Counted from the stretch's first letter, positions 1-9,843 are shown. The stretch: DNA of 64,000 bases from Bacteroidaceae bacterium (GCA_017427065.1 JAFRTL010000007.1:62001-126000), one strand, 5' to 3'. Translations and numbers: made by a program. Notes: generated by a model from the letters alone, not told the origin.

Positions 1-189
1 CCAGTGAACCGTCTGATGAACCTGCAGGCGCGCCTCAACTGTGAATGGCAGCTACAACGCAATGTAGGCATAATCCTTACTACCGGGTATGAACAAGCCT
101 ACACCTATCGCAACCAACACCATTTACACAAAGGCTTTTTTATTGAACTCGGTACTGCCCTGAATATAGGACGCTTTTCCATTCAATAA
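1..189 (+). CDS. C-terminal end of a truncated protein, possibly an outer-membrane beta-barrel
   Basis: The frame is open from the left edge and stops at 189, so only the last 62 residues are visible and the true start lies outside the window. The fragment alternates polar and apolar residues (for example GIILTTGYEQAYTY and GFFIELGTALNIGRFSIQ), which fits the last strands of an outer-membrane barrel, but no family can be named from this much sequence. It converges on fbp with 6 nt between the stop codons and no clear terminator. Confidence 0.5.
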   Translation, partial: PVNRLMNLQARLNCEWQLQRNVGIILTTGYEQAYTYRNQHHLHKGFFIELGTALNIGRFSIQ

Positions 190-195
190 AGAAAT

Positions 196-2190
196 CTATT
201 CCTTTTCCTTAAGTAAACCCATGCGGTAGGTAGCTAGAAGCTTCTGTAAGTCGTGTATTTGAACACGGAGTTCTCGTCCTTTATCAGTATCACGTACCAT
301 CACGCGGTTCTGAGAATACTCCACCAGTGAGGTGGACGATTTGATATCCAGTCCCTCCTCAATGGCCTTCTGCCTGCTCTCAAAGGGTTGGTGCTGTACC
401 AACTGAAAACCATGAGAGTGATAAACCAATGTATAGCCAGCTATGCCCGTCTTAGGCTGATAAGCCTTGGAGAATCCCCCATCTATCACAATAAGTTTCC
501 CATTAGCACGAACAGGTGTTTCGCCCTTGATAGTCTTCACTGGAACATGACCATTGATAATGTGCGTATGTGGTCCAGCCTCCACATCGAACTCACGCAG
601 TATCTTTTCACAGATTTCCTGCTCATTGCGCAACGTATAGTAATGCCCCTTTTCTTCATGATGGGTCTCTTTATCTGCTATAAAATAGCGTTCGAAGGTG
701 GTCATCTTGCTTTTATCAAACGACGGTGTGTCTTTCCCACACCAGAGATACCAAACATAGTCTTGTGCAAACTGCTTTTCAGTTTTCCCTTCCACCTCAA
801 AATAGGCAGTACGTAATAACTGATCTGTCTTATCGAGCAATTTTCGTCCCCAATATTCCTTCTTTCCTATGCGCACATGACGAAAACTGCCATCTTCATT
901 AAGCGGAATACTGGCATGGAAAAGCAGATTACCATTGGTCACCAGATACATGCTACCCTTGGAATAGAGGCAATGCATATGCTTTCGAAGTTTCTCACTG
1001 TTGATGAAAGACGTATGGATCTTATCCATGATGTCACGCTCTTCTGGGCTCAACTTATAAGGATCAGTAGGGTCAATGGTAGGGAAATTGCTGTCAGTCA
1101 ATGGGTATTCCTTGCCTTCGTACATGATGGTACCCTTGTCATAATTGATATAGTTCAGCAGCAAGCGATCTTCCATTCCAAATTCTGGTCTGCGCATAAT
1201 GATCTCACCCTCCAATTTAAACTGTATGATGGCAATAGCCTTATGCATCTGAGAGAATAGGCGCAGAGTCTTCTCATCGAACTGTTCTTCACTGACATTG
1301 GTATTCGACTGGAACATGGTACAAGGATCATCCTTATAGGTCTCCATGGCAAAAGTGGCCAAGGGCAGCATATTGATGCCATAGCCATCTTCCAAGGTTG
1401 CCATATTTGCATAGCGCAGAGCAGTACGGATAGTATTGGCAATACAAGCATCATTTCCAGAGGCTGCACCCATCCAAAGAATATCGTGGTTTCCCCATTG
1501 AATGTCAAAGTGATGGTAATCGCAAAGCGTATCCATGATAATATGGGCACCTGCACCACGATCATAGATATCTCCTACAATATGTAAAGTATCGATGGTA
1601 AGGCGTTGAATCAGATGACACATGGCAATAATAAAAGCATCTGCGCGACGAGTAGATATAATGGTGCGCATGATGGCATCGGTATAAGCCTGCTTATTAG
1701 GATCGATGGAGGATTCATGCAGTAACTCCTGAATGATGTAAGAGAAATCTGCAGGTAAGGCTTTACGAACCTTAGAACGAGTATACTTAGAAGAAACATT
1801 CTGGCAGACACGTACCAAGCGATTCAAAGTAATCTGATACCAGTCATCCATATCGTGTTCACGTTTCTTGACTAACTGGAGTTTCTCTTCTGGGTAGTAG
1901 ATAAGCGTACACAGGTCTTTCATCTCCTTATCGCGCAAAGAATGGGCAAAGATTTCATTCACCTTACGCTTCACTGTTCCTGAAGCATTCTTTAACACAT
2001 GTTGGAAAGCTTCATACTCCCCATGCACATCAGAAAGGAAATGTTCGGTACCCTTAGGTAAGTTTAGGATGGCTTCGAGATTTATTATTTCAGTACTTGC
2101 ATCAGCAATAGTAGGAAATGAACGTGAAAGGATCTGCATATAGCGCAAATCTTCCGACAATTCTTCTAATGTAAATGTATTATATTCCAT
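196..2190 (-). CDS. fbp: Fructose-1,6-bisphosphatase, class III
   Basis: Hydrolyses fructose 1,6-bisphosphate to fructose 6-phosphate in gluconeogenesis, in the cytoplasm. At 664 residues it has the length of the Firmicutes/Bacteroidetes class III enzyme and is unrelated to the E. coli type. It carries the metallophosphoesterase signature blocks SDVHGEYE (residues 53-60), GDIYDRG (206-212) and GNHD (233-236), and a later INGHVPVK block near residue 570 that supplies further metal ligands. Start: ATG at 2190, at the N-terminus of the conserved part. Transcribed leftward, immediately downstream of the tRNA terminator, so it probably has its own weak promoter (a TATCTTCG-like box about 15 bp upstream). 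The PPi-dependent phosphofructokinase at 32.2 kb acts on the same substrate pair in the opposite direction. Confidence 0.96.
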   Translation of the reverse strand: MEYNTFTLEELSEDLRYMQILSRSFPTIADASTEIINLEAILNLPKGTEHFLSDVHGEYEAFQHVLKNASGTVKRKVNEIFAHSLRDKEMKDLCTLIYYPEEKLQLVKKREHDMDDWYQITLNRLVRVCQNVSSKYTRSKVRKALPADFSYIIQELLHESSIDPNKQAYTDAIMRTIISTRRADAFIIAMCHLIQRLTIDTLHIVGDIYDRGAGAHIIMDTLCDYHHFDIQWGNHDILWMGAASGNDACIANTIRTALRYANMATLEDGYGINMLPLATFAMETYKDDPCTMFQSNTNVSEEQFDEKTLRLFSQMHKAIAIIQFKLEGEIIMRRPEFGMEDRLLLNYINYDKGTIMYEGKEYPLTDSNFPTIDPTDPYKLSPEERDIMDKIHTSFINSEKLRKHMHCLYSKGSMYLVTNGNLLFHASIPLNEDGSFRHVRIGKKEYWGRKLLDKTDQLLRTAYFEVEGKTEKQFAQDYVWYLWCGKDTPSFDKSKMTTFERYFIADKETHHEEKGHYYTLRNEQEICEKILREFDVEAGPHTHIINGHVPVKTIKGETPVRANGKLIVIDGGFSKAYQPKTGIAGYTLVYHSHGFQLVQHQPFESRQKAIEEGLDIKSSTSLVEYSQNRVMVRDTDKGRELRVQIHDLQKLLATYRMGLLKEKE

Positions 2191-2226
2191 CTTTCTATTT
2201 TTCTGCGAAGATAATGCAAAATGCGC

Positions 2227-2266
2227 TAAAAAAAAAGAAAGCTTCCTATCTAATTAGATAAGAAGC
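2227..2266 (-). terminator. Intrinsic terminator after the tRNA pair
   Basis: On the minus strand an 11-bp stem (GCTTCTTATCT / AGATAGGAAGC, one G-U pair) with an AATT loop is followed by a T-rich run of 14 nt. It lies between tRNA-Glu and fbp and should end the tRNA transcript. Confidence 0.85.
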
Positions 2267-2278
2267 ACTCTTTCTTGT

Positions 2279-2348
2279 AGTGGTACAGAGATTCGAACTC
2301 TGATTGCATGCGTGAGAGGCATGTGTCCTAGCCCTTAGACGATACCAC
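2279..2348 (-). tRNA. tRNA-Glu (CTC anticodon)
   Basis: The minus strand folds as a cloverleaf: acceptor arms GTGGTAT and GTACCAC, anticodon stem CATGC/GCATG around the loop CTCTCAC (anticodon CTC, reading GAG), and a T-arm with TTCGAATC. The 3' CCA is not encoded. It sits about 10 nt downstream of tRNA-Lys and shares its promoter and terminator. End positions may be off by a base or two. Confidence 0.93.
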
Positions 2349-2357
2349 CCTGCTTGT

Positions 2358-2428
2358 ACACCCTCAGAGGCTCGAACTCTGGACCCACTGATTAAGAGTC
2401 AGTTGCTCTACCAACTGAGCTAAGGGTG
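2358..2428 (-). tRNA. tRNA-Lys (CTT anticodon)
   Basis: The minus strand shows the D-arm AGCTCAGTTGGTAGAGC, anticodon stem ACTGA/TCAGT enclosing CTCTTAA (anticodon CTT, reading AAG), a T-arm with GTTCGAGCC, and acceptor arms CACCCTT/GAGGGTG. CCA is not encoded. First gene of a two-tRNA transcript with a consensus promoter just upstream. Confidence 0.93.
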
Positions 2429-2455
2429 CATGCGATTCCTTTCGGATTGCGGGTG

Positions 2456-2487
2456 CAAAGGTATTTCATTTCTTTGAATCTACCAAA
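2456..2487 (-). promoter_or_regulatory. Promoter of the tRNA-Lys/tRNA-Glu transcript
   Basis: Minus-strand -7 box TACCTTTG (2456-2463) and -33 box TTTG (2484-2487), 20 bp apart. This matches the published Bacteroides primary-sigma consensus TTG/TAnnTTTG. The predicted start falls about 20 nt before tRNA-Lys. Confidence 0.85.
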
Positions 2488-2520
2488 CATTCCGCTATTT
2501 TTTTTCAAATAAAATCCATT

Positions 2521-3324
2521 TCACTCAAATTCATAGAGCTTTGTAGGTACATTCCTGCGCAAGGCGAATAATTGTACATCTTTTCCAACAAGTACTCCTT
2601 TATCACGCAGTGCCAATTCCGTAGTTTTATATGCCAAATCCGGATGGTTATTGTCCTTACTCAGATGACAAAGCCAAATAAATTTAAGATGTGCATCAAT
2701 ATGTTCAGCTAAGAACTTGGAAGTAACCTGATTACTCAAATGCCCAATGTTGCTGGCAATCCTTTTTTTTAAATAATCAGGATAAGGTCCCATCTCTAAC
2801 ATTTCCTCATCATAGTTGGACTCTATAATAAGATAGTTGGCCCTCTGTATATACTCAGCAACCAATGGAGTGATTTCTCCTAAATCTGTAACAAAGCAGA
2901 AAGTTTTGTCCTCTATAGTTATGCAATATCCCACATTATCTGTTCCATCATGAGGGACTTCGAATGCTTCAACGCTAAAATCGGCCAACTTAATAGGCTG
3001 TTGCTTTTCCAAATAGCGCACACAGGTAGTCAGTTTTTCAGTTACACAATAGCTACGATTGATGCCATCATGAATTTTAACTGTAGAATAGACAGGGATG
3101 AAACATTTCTCCCCCAAAGGACTTACAGACTTTATATGATCTGCATGATCGTGAGTAATAAAAATAGCTCTTATACACTCTATTCCGATACCAGCATCCT
3201 TCAGAGTTTTTTTGATAGCGCGAACAGGAATCCCTGCGTCTATCAAAATACCATATGTCTCAGTGCCCAAGTAGTAACAATTTCCGCTACTACCACTGCC
3301 CAAACTCATAAATCTAACTTTCAT
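2521..3324 (-). CDS. WalJ/YycJ-like MBL-fold metallo-hydrolase
   Basis: A 267-residue metallo-beta-lactamase-fold hydrolase. It opens with MKVRFMSLGSGSSGN and has the zinc motif THDHADH (residues 57-63), with further His/Asp ligands at EVPHDGTDNVGY and VTDLGE, the pattern of the YycJ/WalJ/VicX family. WalJ proteins are cytoplasmic and linked to double-strand DNA processing and cell-wall signalling in Firmicutes; the Bacteroidetes role is not established. The chosen start is the ATG at 3324, where family similarity begins; a GTG lies five codons upstream. Not part of an obvious operon: tRNAs follow it and a terminated small RNA precedes it. Confidence 0.88.
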   Translation of the reverse strand: MKVRFMSLGSGSSGNCYYLGTETYGILIDAGIPVRAIKKTLKDAGIGIECIRAIFITHDHADHIKSVSPLGEKCFIPVYSTVKIHDGINRSYCVTEKLTTCVRYLEKQQPIKLADFSVEAFEVPHDGTDNVGYCITIEDKTFCFVTDLGEITPLVAEYIQRANYLIIESNYDEEMLEMGPYPDYLKKRIASNIGHLSNQVTSKFLAEHIDAHLKFIWLCHLSKDNNHPDLAYKTTELALRDKGVLVGKDVQLFALRRNVPTKLYEFE

Positions 3325-3385
3325 GTGCTTCAGTCTCACTCGTAAATCGATAAAGTATAATACCTAATCGACAAAACGATATTAT

Positions 3386-3420
3386 AAAAAAGGACAGAAA
3401 TCAAAGGATGATTCCCGTCC
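3386..3420 (-). terminator. Intrinsic terminator of the small RNA
   Basis: Minus-strand stem GGACGGGAATC / GATTTCTGTCC (11 bp with G-U pairs), a 7-nt loop, then six Ts. Confidence 0.88.
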
Positions 3421-3624
3421 TCAATTTATAAGGAAGCCGCATCGATATTTGATTGAAGATGAAACTCCGAATGACATGTTTTGAGTGCTCGCCCTCTTTG
3501 TAATCCACCGACTCAAGGTTACTCCCGAAGGAGCGTGGCCCGCCATTGAGAAACGAAGCTCGTCTCGGTATTTCTTAATAATTTGATGAGTTTCCCGATC
3601 CAATCGATGCGGCTATTCTTTTTC
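3386..3624 (-). ncRNA. Free-standing structured small RNA, candidate 6S-like RNA
   Basis: Between rplT and the metallo-hydrolase the minus strand has a consensus promoter, about 240 nt without a convincing ORF, and a strong terminator. A perfect 12-bp closing stem joins AGCCGCATCGAT near the 5' end (3603-3614) to ATCGATGCGGCT about 157 nt later (3435-3446). Inside are GAAACTC pairing with GAGTTTC, a GAGACGA/TCGTTTC hairpin, and CTCC-TTCG-GGAG with a UUCG tetraloop. A single long rod closed end to end and about 180-190 nt long resembles 6S RNA; the Rfam motif Bacteroidales-1 is an alternative. The presence of an RNA gene is well supported, its identity is not. An open frame of 60 codons across it on the same strand lacks protein-like features. 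Confidence 0.75.
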
Positions 3625-3630
3625 TCTTTT

Positions 3631-3662
3631 CAAAAATACACTTTTTTATTTAAACTAGCAAA
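3631..3662 (-). promoter_or_regulatory. Promoter of the small RNA
   Basis: Minus-strand -7 box TATTTTTG (3631-3638) and -33 TTTG (3659-3662), 20 bp apart. It lies immediately after the rplT terminator, so the RNA is an independent transcription unit. Confidence 0.85.
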
Positions 3663-3681
3663 TAAAAAATGCATAATTAAC

Positions 3682-3714
3682 AAAAAACGGGGTTATCATT
3701 AATGACAACCCCGT
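3682..3714 (-). terminator. Intrinsic terminator of the infC-rpmI-rplT operon
   Basis: Minus-strand stem ACGGGGTTGTCATT / AATGATAACCCCGT followed by TTTTTTG, 20 nt after the rplT stop codon. Confidence 0.88.
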
Positions 3715-3734
3715 CTGAATTATTAATTTAATTC

Positions 3735-4082
3735 TTAAGCATTAGCCTTATCCACAATAGCCTTAAATGCTTCTGGGTGATTAACAGCCAAATCTGCCAA
3801 CACCTTACGGTTGATTTCAATACCAGCCTTGTGCAAGAGTCCCATCAACTTAGAATATGAAAGGCCTTCCAAACGAGCAGCAGCATTGATACGCTGAATC
3901 CACAATGCACGGAAGTTACGCTTCTTATTCTTGCGGTCACGATAAGCATAAGTAAGACCCTTCTCCCAAGTATTCTTGGCAACGGTCCAGACATTCTTTC
4001 TTGCACCAAAGTAACCTCTGGTCAACTTCAAAATTTTCTTTCTTCTCGCGCGAGAAGCAACATGATTAACTGATCTTGGCAT
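3735..4082 (-). CDS. rplT: 50S ribosomal protein L20
   Basis: A 115-residue basic protein with the complete L20 sequence: [19 protein letters not shown] at the start, then [31 protein letters not shown] and GLSYSKLM. L20 binds 23S rRNA early in 50S assembly. Last gene of the infC-rpmI-rplT group, 97 nt after rpmI, followed by a terminator. In other bacteria L20 represses its own operon by binding a leader or intergenic mimic; no such element could be recognised here. Confidence 0.98.
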   Translation of the reverse strand: MPRSVNHVASRARRKKILKLTRGYFGARKNVWTVAKNTWEKGLTYAYRDRKNKKRNFRALWIQRINAAARLEGLSYSKLMGLLHKAGIEINRKVLADLAVNHPEAFKAIVDKANA

Positions 4083-4179
4083 AGTTTCTTTTGTTTTTGA
4101 ATGTTAGCGCCTCACCTTTTTATAGAGAGGTCTTCGGAGCTAATGCATTCGGTTAATAAATAAATTTCTTAAAAACTGC

Positions 4180-4377
4180 TTACTTAATGGCTAGAAGCTC
4201 TCTAACTTGACGGAGGTTAGCCTTATCAACCAATGTAGATAAGCACAAATTTCTCTTCTGCTTCTTAGTCTTCTTAGTCAGAATATGACTATGATAAGCA
4301 TGCTGTCTTTTAATTTTACCTGTTCCGGTAAGAACGAATCTTTTTTTAGAACCGGAGTTAGTCTTAATTTTTGGAAT
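4180..4377 (-). CDS. rpmI: 50S ribosomal protein L35, apparent ATT start codon
   Basis: Translating the minus strand gives a full 65-residue L35: (M)[41 protein letters not shown] and RELLAIK at the end. The codon where every L35 has its initiator Met is ATT (4377-4375), preceded by GAG and followed by CCA AAA. Upstream in frame there are only ATA, AAT, TTA, TTT, ATC, ATT and TGC codons before a TAG at 4419-4417, so no ATG, GTG or TTG can start this gene. ATT is a known rare start, famously for E. coli infC, where IF-3 itself discriminates against it. The gene sits 52 nt after infC and 97 nt before rplT. The alternative is a sequencing error or a single-base mutation of ATG. The gene identity is certain; the start mechanism is inferred. 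Confidence 0.93.
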   Translation of the reverse strand: MPKIKTNSGSKKRFVLTGTGKIKRQHAYHSHILTKKTKKQKRNLCLSTLVDKANLRQVRELLAIK

Positions 4378-4429
4378 CTCTTTTATTATTAAATTATTAA
4401 ATATTATGATAATGCACTATACCTTGGCA

Positions 4430-5089
4430 TTATACATTTTCTTCATTATTAATTTCAGCAGTAGCCTTAGCCTCATTTCTTTCCTGCTTCACTGCTTGCT
4501 TTTCTGCTACAGATTTCTGCATGCTTTTAGCCGCTTCAGCAGCACGCTGACCAGGTTTCTTTACAATTTCTTTCTTAGGTGCAAGAACAATAGTCATTTT
4601 TTTCTTTTCCAATACTGGCAACTGCTCTACTTTAGCATAATTCTCCAAGTCATTAGCAAAACGAAGCAAAAGAACCTCTCCCTGTTCCTTGAACAAAATA
4701 GAACGTCCTTTGAAGAACACATAAGCACGTACCTTATTACCATCTTCAAGGAAGCCTATGGCATGTTTCAATTTGAAATTATAGTCATGATCATCTGTTT
4801 GAGGACCAAAACGAATTTCCTTCACCTCAATCTTTACCTGCTTGGCTTTTTGTTCTTTCTGACGTTTCTTAAGCTGATAAAGGAACTTTGAATAGTCAAT
4901 GACTCTACAAACGGGAGGAACTGCATTGGGAGAAATCTCCACAAGGTCTGAGTCATGTTCCTCTGCAATCTTTAGCGCAACTGCCAAAGGATATACATTG
5001 GATTCAATGTCATCACCTACAACTCTTACTTCCCTAGCACGGATCTGTTCATTAACCCGATACTGGTCTTTAACGTTTTCTTTCTTCAT
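4430..5089 (-). CDS. infC: Translation initiation factor IF-3
   Basis: A 219-residue cytoplasmic factor that binds the 30S subunit, prevents early 50S joining and proofreads the start codon. The N-domain block [18 protein letters not shown] begins at residue 9; the C-domain contains [18 protein letters not shown] and [13 protein letters not shown]. After about residue 175 there is a 45-residue Lys/Glu/Ala-rich tail ([12 protein letters not shown] onward, ending NNEENV) beyond the usual bacterial length, probably disordered. Start is the ATG at 5089. It is 121 nt downstream of thrS, and a TAAATTTG -7-like box overlaps the thrS stop codon, so infC-rpmI-rplT may be transcribed from an internal promoter as well as from upstream. 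Confidence 0.97.
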   Translation of the reverse strand: MKKENVKDQYRVNEQIRAREVRVVGDDIESNVYPLAVALKIAEEHDSDLVEISPNAVPPVCRVIDYSKFLYQLKKRQKEQKAKQVKIEVKEIRFGPQTDDHDYNFKLKHAIGFLEDGNKVRAYVFFKGRSILFKEQGEVLLLRFANDLENYAKVEQLPVLEKKKMTIVLAPKKEIVKKPGQRAAEAAKSMQKSVAEKQAVKQERNEAKATAEINNEENV

Positions 5090-5205
5090 TAAAAGTTTAA
5101 ATACCTGTTTGTTTCTTTGTCTTATAACTGTATTAATTCCTTCATTATTATATGCAATCAGCTTCTTCTCAAATCAGGAAGAACCTATTACGGTAAAATT
5201 GCGTG

Positions 5206-5213
5206 CAAATTTA
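5206..5213 (-). promoter_or_regulatory. Possible internal promoter for infC-rpmI-rplT
   Basis: Minus-strand TAAATTTG fits the -7 consensus TAnnTTTG and would give a leader of about 115 nt before infC. No good -33 TTG was found at the expected spacing, so this is tentative. Confidence 0.4.
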
Positions 5214-7157
5214 CCACTTATTTATCATATTATCGACTTCTTCGCAGATTTTTTTTGCAAAATCTTCATATTTCATGATGCCTTTATCGCCTTCTCCCTG
5301 TTTTCTAACAGAAACTTCACCATTTGCGGCTTCTTTTTCTCCAACAATAAGCATATATGGAATACGTTTCAATTCATTATCACGAATTTTGCGACCAATC
5401 TTTTCATTTCTGTCATCAACCAAAGCGCGAACATCAAATTTCCTTAACGCAGCCTTGACCTCATTAGCATAGTCATTGAATTTCTCGCTAATAGGAAGAA
5501 TAGCCACTTGGTCAGGAGCAAGCCACAACGGGAACTTACCTGCAGTATGCTCTATAAGGACTGCGACGAAACGTTCCATTGAGCCAAATGGAGCTCGATG
5601 TACCATCACAGGACGATGTTTCATATTATCCGCACCCGTATATTCCAATTCAAAACGTTCTGGGAGGTTATAGTCCACTTGAATAGTACCTAATTGCCAA
5701 CGACGCCCAATGGCATCTTTCACCATAAAGTCAAGTTTTGGACCATAGAAAGCAGCTTCACCATATTCTATCTTAGCAGGCAAGCCTTTCTCCTCACAAG
5801 CTTCGATAATAGCTCTTTCGGCCTTTTCCCAAACTTCATCAGAGCCAATATATTTTTCATGATCGTTTGGATCACGAAGTGAAATCTGTGCTTCAAAATT
5901 CTCGAAGTCCATAGACTTAAACACAATAGAAATGATGTCCATTACTCGTAAGAACTCATCTTTCACTTGATCCTGACGGCAGAAAATATGTGCGTCATCC
6001 TGTGTAAAACTACGTACACGTGTCAACCCATGGAGTTCACCACTCTGCTCATAACGACACACAGTACCAAACTCTGCTATGCGCAAAGGAAGATCTTTGT
6101 ATGAGCGAGGAGAATTCTTATAAATCATACAGTGATGAGGACAGTTCATTGGTTTCAGGAAGTATTCCTCACCTTCTTCTGGAGTTTGAATAGGTTGGAA
6201 AGAATCCTTGCCATAATGTGCATAGTGTCCTGAAGTTATATAAAGCAACTTATTTCCAATAGGAGGGCACATCACTTCTTGATATTCGTAGCGAGACTGT
6301 ATGCGACGGAGGAAATCCTGAAGGCGAATACGTAATGCAGTGCCCTTAGGCAGCCACATTGGCAAACCTTTACCCACAGTATCACTGAACATGAAAAGGT
6401 CCATTTCCTTTCCAATCTTACGATGATCACGTTTCTTGGCTTCTTCAAGCATTACGAGATACTCATCGAGCATCTTCTTTTTAGGAAAACTGATACCATA
6501 AATTCGAGTGAGCTGTTCTCTTTTCTCATCTCCACGCCAAAAAGCAGCAGAAACACTTGTCAACTTAATAGCTTTAATCGCACCAGTATTAGTCAGATGA
6601 GGACCACGACAAAGATCAGTAAAAGCACCTTGAGTATATGTGGAAATTGTTCCATCTTCCAAATCTTCAGCGATATGTTCGCATTTATATTCTTGTCCCG
6701 TAGATTTAAAAAACTGGAGCGCATCAGCCTTAGAAACGTCTTTACGAACTAATGCTTCATTCTTAGAAGCCAATTCTTGCATTTTCTGCTCAATTGCAGG
6801 AAGGTCACCTTCTCTAATTACTGTTTCTCCTTGTGGCTTTACATCATAAAAGAATCCATTCTCTATCGCAGGACCAAACCCGAACTGTATACCCGGATAT
6901 AGTTCTTGCAAAGCTTCTGCCAACAAGTGAGCGCTTGTGTGCCAGAAAGTATGCTTACCCTCTTCATCTTCCCACTTATACAAGACAACTTTTGCATCCT
7001 CATTGATAGGACGATTTAAATCATAAGTCTCGCCATTCACTCCACAAGAAAGAACCTCCTGTGCTAAACGTGAACTGATGCTTTCTGCAATCTGCAGACC
7101 CGTTACTCCTTCGTTGTATTCACGAATAGAGCCGTCTGGAAATGTTATTTTTATCAT
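5211..7157 (-). CDS. thrS: Threonyl-tRNA synthetase
   Basis: Charges tRNA-Thr in the cytoplasm. Domain order: TGS domain from [10 protein letters not shown] (residues 1-60), editing domain with [11 protein letters not shown] and the later CRGPHL zinc-site block, class II catalytic core with [24 protein letters not shown] and [11 protein letters not shown], and a C-terminal anticodon-binding domain ending near DNMINKW. The start used is the ATG at 7157, where the TGS domain begins; an in-frame TTG at 7190 would add 11 non-homologous residues. A TAATTTTG box at 7188-7195 could serve as promoter with a leader of about 25 nt. Upstream on the same strand is the TPR gene, downstream infC. Confidence 0.97.
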   Translation of the reverse strand: MIKITFPDGSIREYNEGVTGLQIAESISSRLAQEVLSCGVNGETYDLNRPINEDAKVVLYKWEDEEGKHTFWHTSAHLLAEALQELYPGIQFGFGPAIENGFFYDVKPQGETVIREGDLPAIEQKMQELASKNEALVRKDVSKADALQFFKSTGQEYKCEHIAEDLEDGTISTYTQGAFTDLCRGPHLTNTGAIKAIKLTSVSAAFWRGDEKREQLTRIYGISFPKKKMLDEYLVMLEEAKKRDHRKIGKEMDLFMFSDTVGKGLPMWLPKGTALRIRLQDFLRRIQSRYEYQEVMCPPIGNKLLYITSGHYAHYGKDSFQPIQTPEEGEEYFLKPMNCPHHCMIYKNSPRSYKDLPLRIAEFGTVCRYEQSGELHGLTRVRSFTQDDAHIFCRQDQVKDEFLRVMDIISIVFKSMDFENFEAQISLRDPNDHEKYIGSDEVWEKAERAIIEACEEKGLPAKIEYGEAAFYGPKLDFMVKDAIGRRWQLGTIQVDYNLPERFELEYTGADNMKHRPVMVHRAPFGSMERFVAVLIEHTAGKFPLWLAPDQVAILPISEKFNDYANEVKAALRKFDVRALVDDRNEKIGRKIRDNELKRIPYMLIVGEKEAANGEVSVRKQGEGDKGIMKYEDFAKKICEEVDNMINKW

Positions 7158-7234
7158 ACTTACAAATGTATAATTAGTTTCGAGACGCAAAATTAGCGAA
7201 ATCTTTTCAACTTTGTGCTTATTTCTACAAATAG

Positions 7235-9271
7235 TTACTCTTCAATTGAAGAAAAACGCTTTATTACGTTGTATGCTTCCACTTCACCAAGCTCACCAGC
7301 CTTACTTAAGTCTGAAATACCCTGCTTATTATTACCTAAGAAAATATGCGTCAAGCCTCTATTGTAATAAGCTTCAGCAAACTCCGGTCTCATTTCTATC
7401 ACATAATCATAATCTGCCAAGGCTGCTCGATAATTACCCAAAGATATTTGCAAGGTCCCTCGATTAAAAAAAGCATAGACAAAATCAGGAGCTAGCTCAA
7501 TAACCATATCTAAATCGCTTTTTATCAAATCATAATCTGTGGAAGAAACTTCATCCTTTATTACCCCTTCTTCATTAAGCTGACGAGGAGACACACTTGC
7601 TTGAGCCTTTTTATACTCCAGTTTCTTATTACGAACTAAGGAACGCATGAAATACGCAGGGAAGAAACTACTATCGATTTCTATTGATTTTGTAAAATCC
7701 TGGTCAGCATTATCTAAGTCCTGAACTAGGTAAAAATCCAGACCTCTATAAAACTGCAAAGTCGCATCAGCCTTCCCTTCTGCAATCTCTGCAGATTTTT
7801 TATCAATATCTGAAAAATGATAATTAACTTGACCAACTGTCAACGGTGCCTCCCGATTAGAAATCAATAAACTCCCAGGAGTCAGATTTCGATGATTCAA
7901 TTCATCGATAAAATGATGATAATGCACATTCCGTTTCAGATCACTTGATTTTTCATAATAAGTCAAAGCAAAAAGTGGTTCTGGTTTAATCTGCACATCT
8001 CTATCTTGAACCCTTCCTCGAGAAACGTTAGCATATTCATTCTGAGAATCTGAATCGTCTGCTATCACTATTTTCCGATAATTCTCTACATTCTTATCAC
8101 TCCTCTTTCTTGTTTTCTCACCATTAGAATCACTATTTGAGGCAACCTCATCATTGCTTCCACCACTTTGTTGGGTAGGATTATTCAATTGATCAATCTG
8201 AGCTTTCATAATTTGGAACTCATCTTGCTCCGCTCCTCTTCTGTCACCTATTTTCTTACGTGCTTCTGCACGTTGATAATAACCAGCAAGGAAATTTGGA
8301 TAAACATCAAGGACATGTGAAAAATCACTGATTGCTCCACGATAATCACCCGTTTGGGAGCGAAGAACACCTCTATTAAAGGTTGCCATCATGTCGTCTG
8401 GATCTATCTTCAAGACAAAATCAAAATCTTCAATTGCCCGATTATCGTCACCTACTTGTGCACGAAGCAAACCTCTGTTATAATGACCGATAAAGTTACC
8501 TGGCTCAATATCAAGCGCTAGGTCATAATCACTCATCGCACCTCTTAGATTGTTTTGATGAAACCTTGCCAACGCACGATTTATATAATTACTGGCATTA
8601 CGAACGCTTAAGCGAATGGCTTGATCAAAATCTTCCTCAGCTTCCTTATATTTAGCTTGCTGTAATTCCACCATTGCGCGGGCACTATAACCATTAGGTT
8701 CAAATCGTTCCAATTCTATCGCCCTATTAAAATCATTTATGGCTGCCGTAGTATCATTTTCATGAAGAAAAGCCTCTCCTCTCATTAAATAAGCAGAAGT
8801 ATATCTTGGAGAAACCTCAAGCAATCGTCCTAATTCTTCTCTCGCCGCACTATAGTCTTTTTTCTGAAGATGACATAGAGCGAGATTGTGCAACAAGGAC
8901 ACATTTTCGGGATCAAATCGTAACGCTGATGAATAATCCTCGATAGCTAAGTCGAACTTGCTTTGACGAATCCGAGACAAGCCTCGCACTTGATAAGCTC
9001 CTACGACAAACGGATTTCTCTGTATTGCCAAAGAACAATCTTCTTCAGCTCCTTGATAATCATCAAGGTAGAATTTAGCCATTCCTCTATAGAAATAAGG
9101 TTCGTAAAGATAAGGCTTGGCGTTAATAACCTGGTTAAAATATTGTATGGATAATACATAATCTTCAAAATACAGAGCATTTCGCGCAATGGTCATCACG
9201 CGATCTGTATTAATTTGCGCCGATAACATACTCGGGAGCAAACACAGTATTATCAATACTTTTCTAATCAC
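7235..9271 (-). CDS. Secreted tetratricopeptide-repeat protein
   Basis: A 678-residue protein with a cleavable signal peptide ([19 protein letters not shown]) and many TPR units (for example [59 protein letters not shown]). Repeats fill residues 20-350 and 480-670, separated by a low-complexity linker rich in Ser, Asn and Asp near residues 350-420. TPR arrays are protein-interaction scaffolds; partner and function are not known. It starts 3 nt after def and is embedded in the ruvX-def-thrS-infC string, so its expression is tied to translation genes. The placement does not reveal the role; a periplasmic envelope-assembly function is only a guess. Confidence 0.85.
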   Translation of the reverse strand: MIRKVLIILCLLPSMLSAQINTDRVMTIARNALYFEDYVLSIQYFNQVINAKPYLYEPYFYRGMAKFYLDDYQGAEEDCSLAIQRNPFVVGAYQVRGLSRIRQSKFDLAIEDYSSALRFDPENVSLLHNLALCHLQKKDYSAAREELGRLLEVSPRYTSAYLMRGEAFLHENDTTAAINDFNRAIELERFEPNGYSARAMVELQQAKYKEAEEDFDQAIRLSVRNASNYINRALARFHQNNLRGAMSDYDLALDIEPGNFIGHYNRGLLRAQVGDDNRAIEDFDFVLKIDPDDMMATFNRGVLRSQTGDYRGAISDFSHVLDVYPNFLAGYYQRAEARKKIGDRRGAEQDEFQIMKAQIDQLNNPTQQSGGSNDEVASNSDSNGEKTRKRSDKNVENYRKIVIADDSDSQNEYANVSRGRVQDRDVQIKPEPLFALTYYEKSSDLKRNVHYHHFIDELNHRNLTPGSLLISNREAPLTVGQVNYHFSDIDKKSAEIAEGKADATLQFYRGLDFYLVQDLDNADQDFTKSIEIDSSFFPAYFMRSLVRNKKLEYKKAQASVSPRQLNEEGVIKDEVSSTDYDLIKSDLDMVIELAPDFVYAFFNRGTLQISLGNYRAALADYDYVIEMRPEFAEAYYNRGLTHIFLGNNKQGISDLSKAGELGEVEAYNVIKRFSSIEE

Positions 9272-9274
9272 TTA

Positions 9275-9832
9275 TTATACACGCACAGTTTTAGTTTTAT
9301 AATTGCAATGGGCTTTCCCCTTCAACATGGCATTAAGCTTGCCTTTTATCATCTGTTTACGCAAAGGGGAAATATGGTCAATAAACATCTTACCCTCCAG
9401 ATGATCAAATTCATGCTGCATAACTCTTGCCAAGTAACCTTCGACGACCTCATCATGCTCCATCAGATTTTCATCCATATAGGTTACATGTATCTTATTA
9501 AAGCGCTTGACATTTTCATGGATTCCAGGCAAACTTAAACAACCTTCTTCCATGTTCTCTTCTTCTCCAGATATTTCATGTATATGTGCATTTATATATG
9601 CTTTTCTGAACCCTTTGTACTCTGGATAATCGTCAGACAACACATCCAAATCTATCACCACGACCCGAATAGGAAGACCAATCTGAGGAGCAGCTAAACC
9701 TACGCCATCCGCATGATCCATAGTCTCAAACATATTGGCTATCAACTCTTTCAAGTTAGGATAATCAGGAGTGATGTCTTCAGCGACCATTCGCAAGACT
9801 GGCTGCCCATATACATAAATAGGTAAAATCAT
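9275..9832 (-). CDS. def: Peptide deformylase
   Basis: Removes the formyl group from nascent protein N-termini. The 185 residues hold all three signature motifs: [10 protein letters not shown] (residues 43-52), EEGCLS (95-100, metal ligand Cys98) and QHEFDHLEG (139-147, ligands His140 and His144, catalytic Glu141). Length and motif spacing are normal for a metal-dependent deformylase. ATG start at 9832, 11 nt after the ruvX stop; the TPR gene follows 3 nt later, so these genes are probably co-transcribed. Confidence 0.97.
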   Translation of the reverse strand: MILPIYVYGQPVLRMVAEDITPDYPNLKELIANMFETMDHADGVGLAAPQIGLPIRVVVIDLDVLSDDYPEYKGFRKAYINAHIHEISGEEENMEEGCLSLPGIHENVKRFNKIHVTYMDENLMEHDEVVEGYLARVMQHEFDHLEGKMFIDHISPLRKQMIKGKLNAMLKGKAHCNYKTKTVRV

Positions 9833-9843
9833 TTTTCTTAATA

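Noticed and set aside
3421..3603. A 60-codon protein across the small RNA on the minus strand.
   Set aside because: The frame spans both arms of the closing stem and several hairpins, starts with no ribosome-binding context and has no recognisable protein features; an RNA gene explains the promoter, folding and terminator better.
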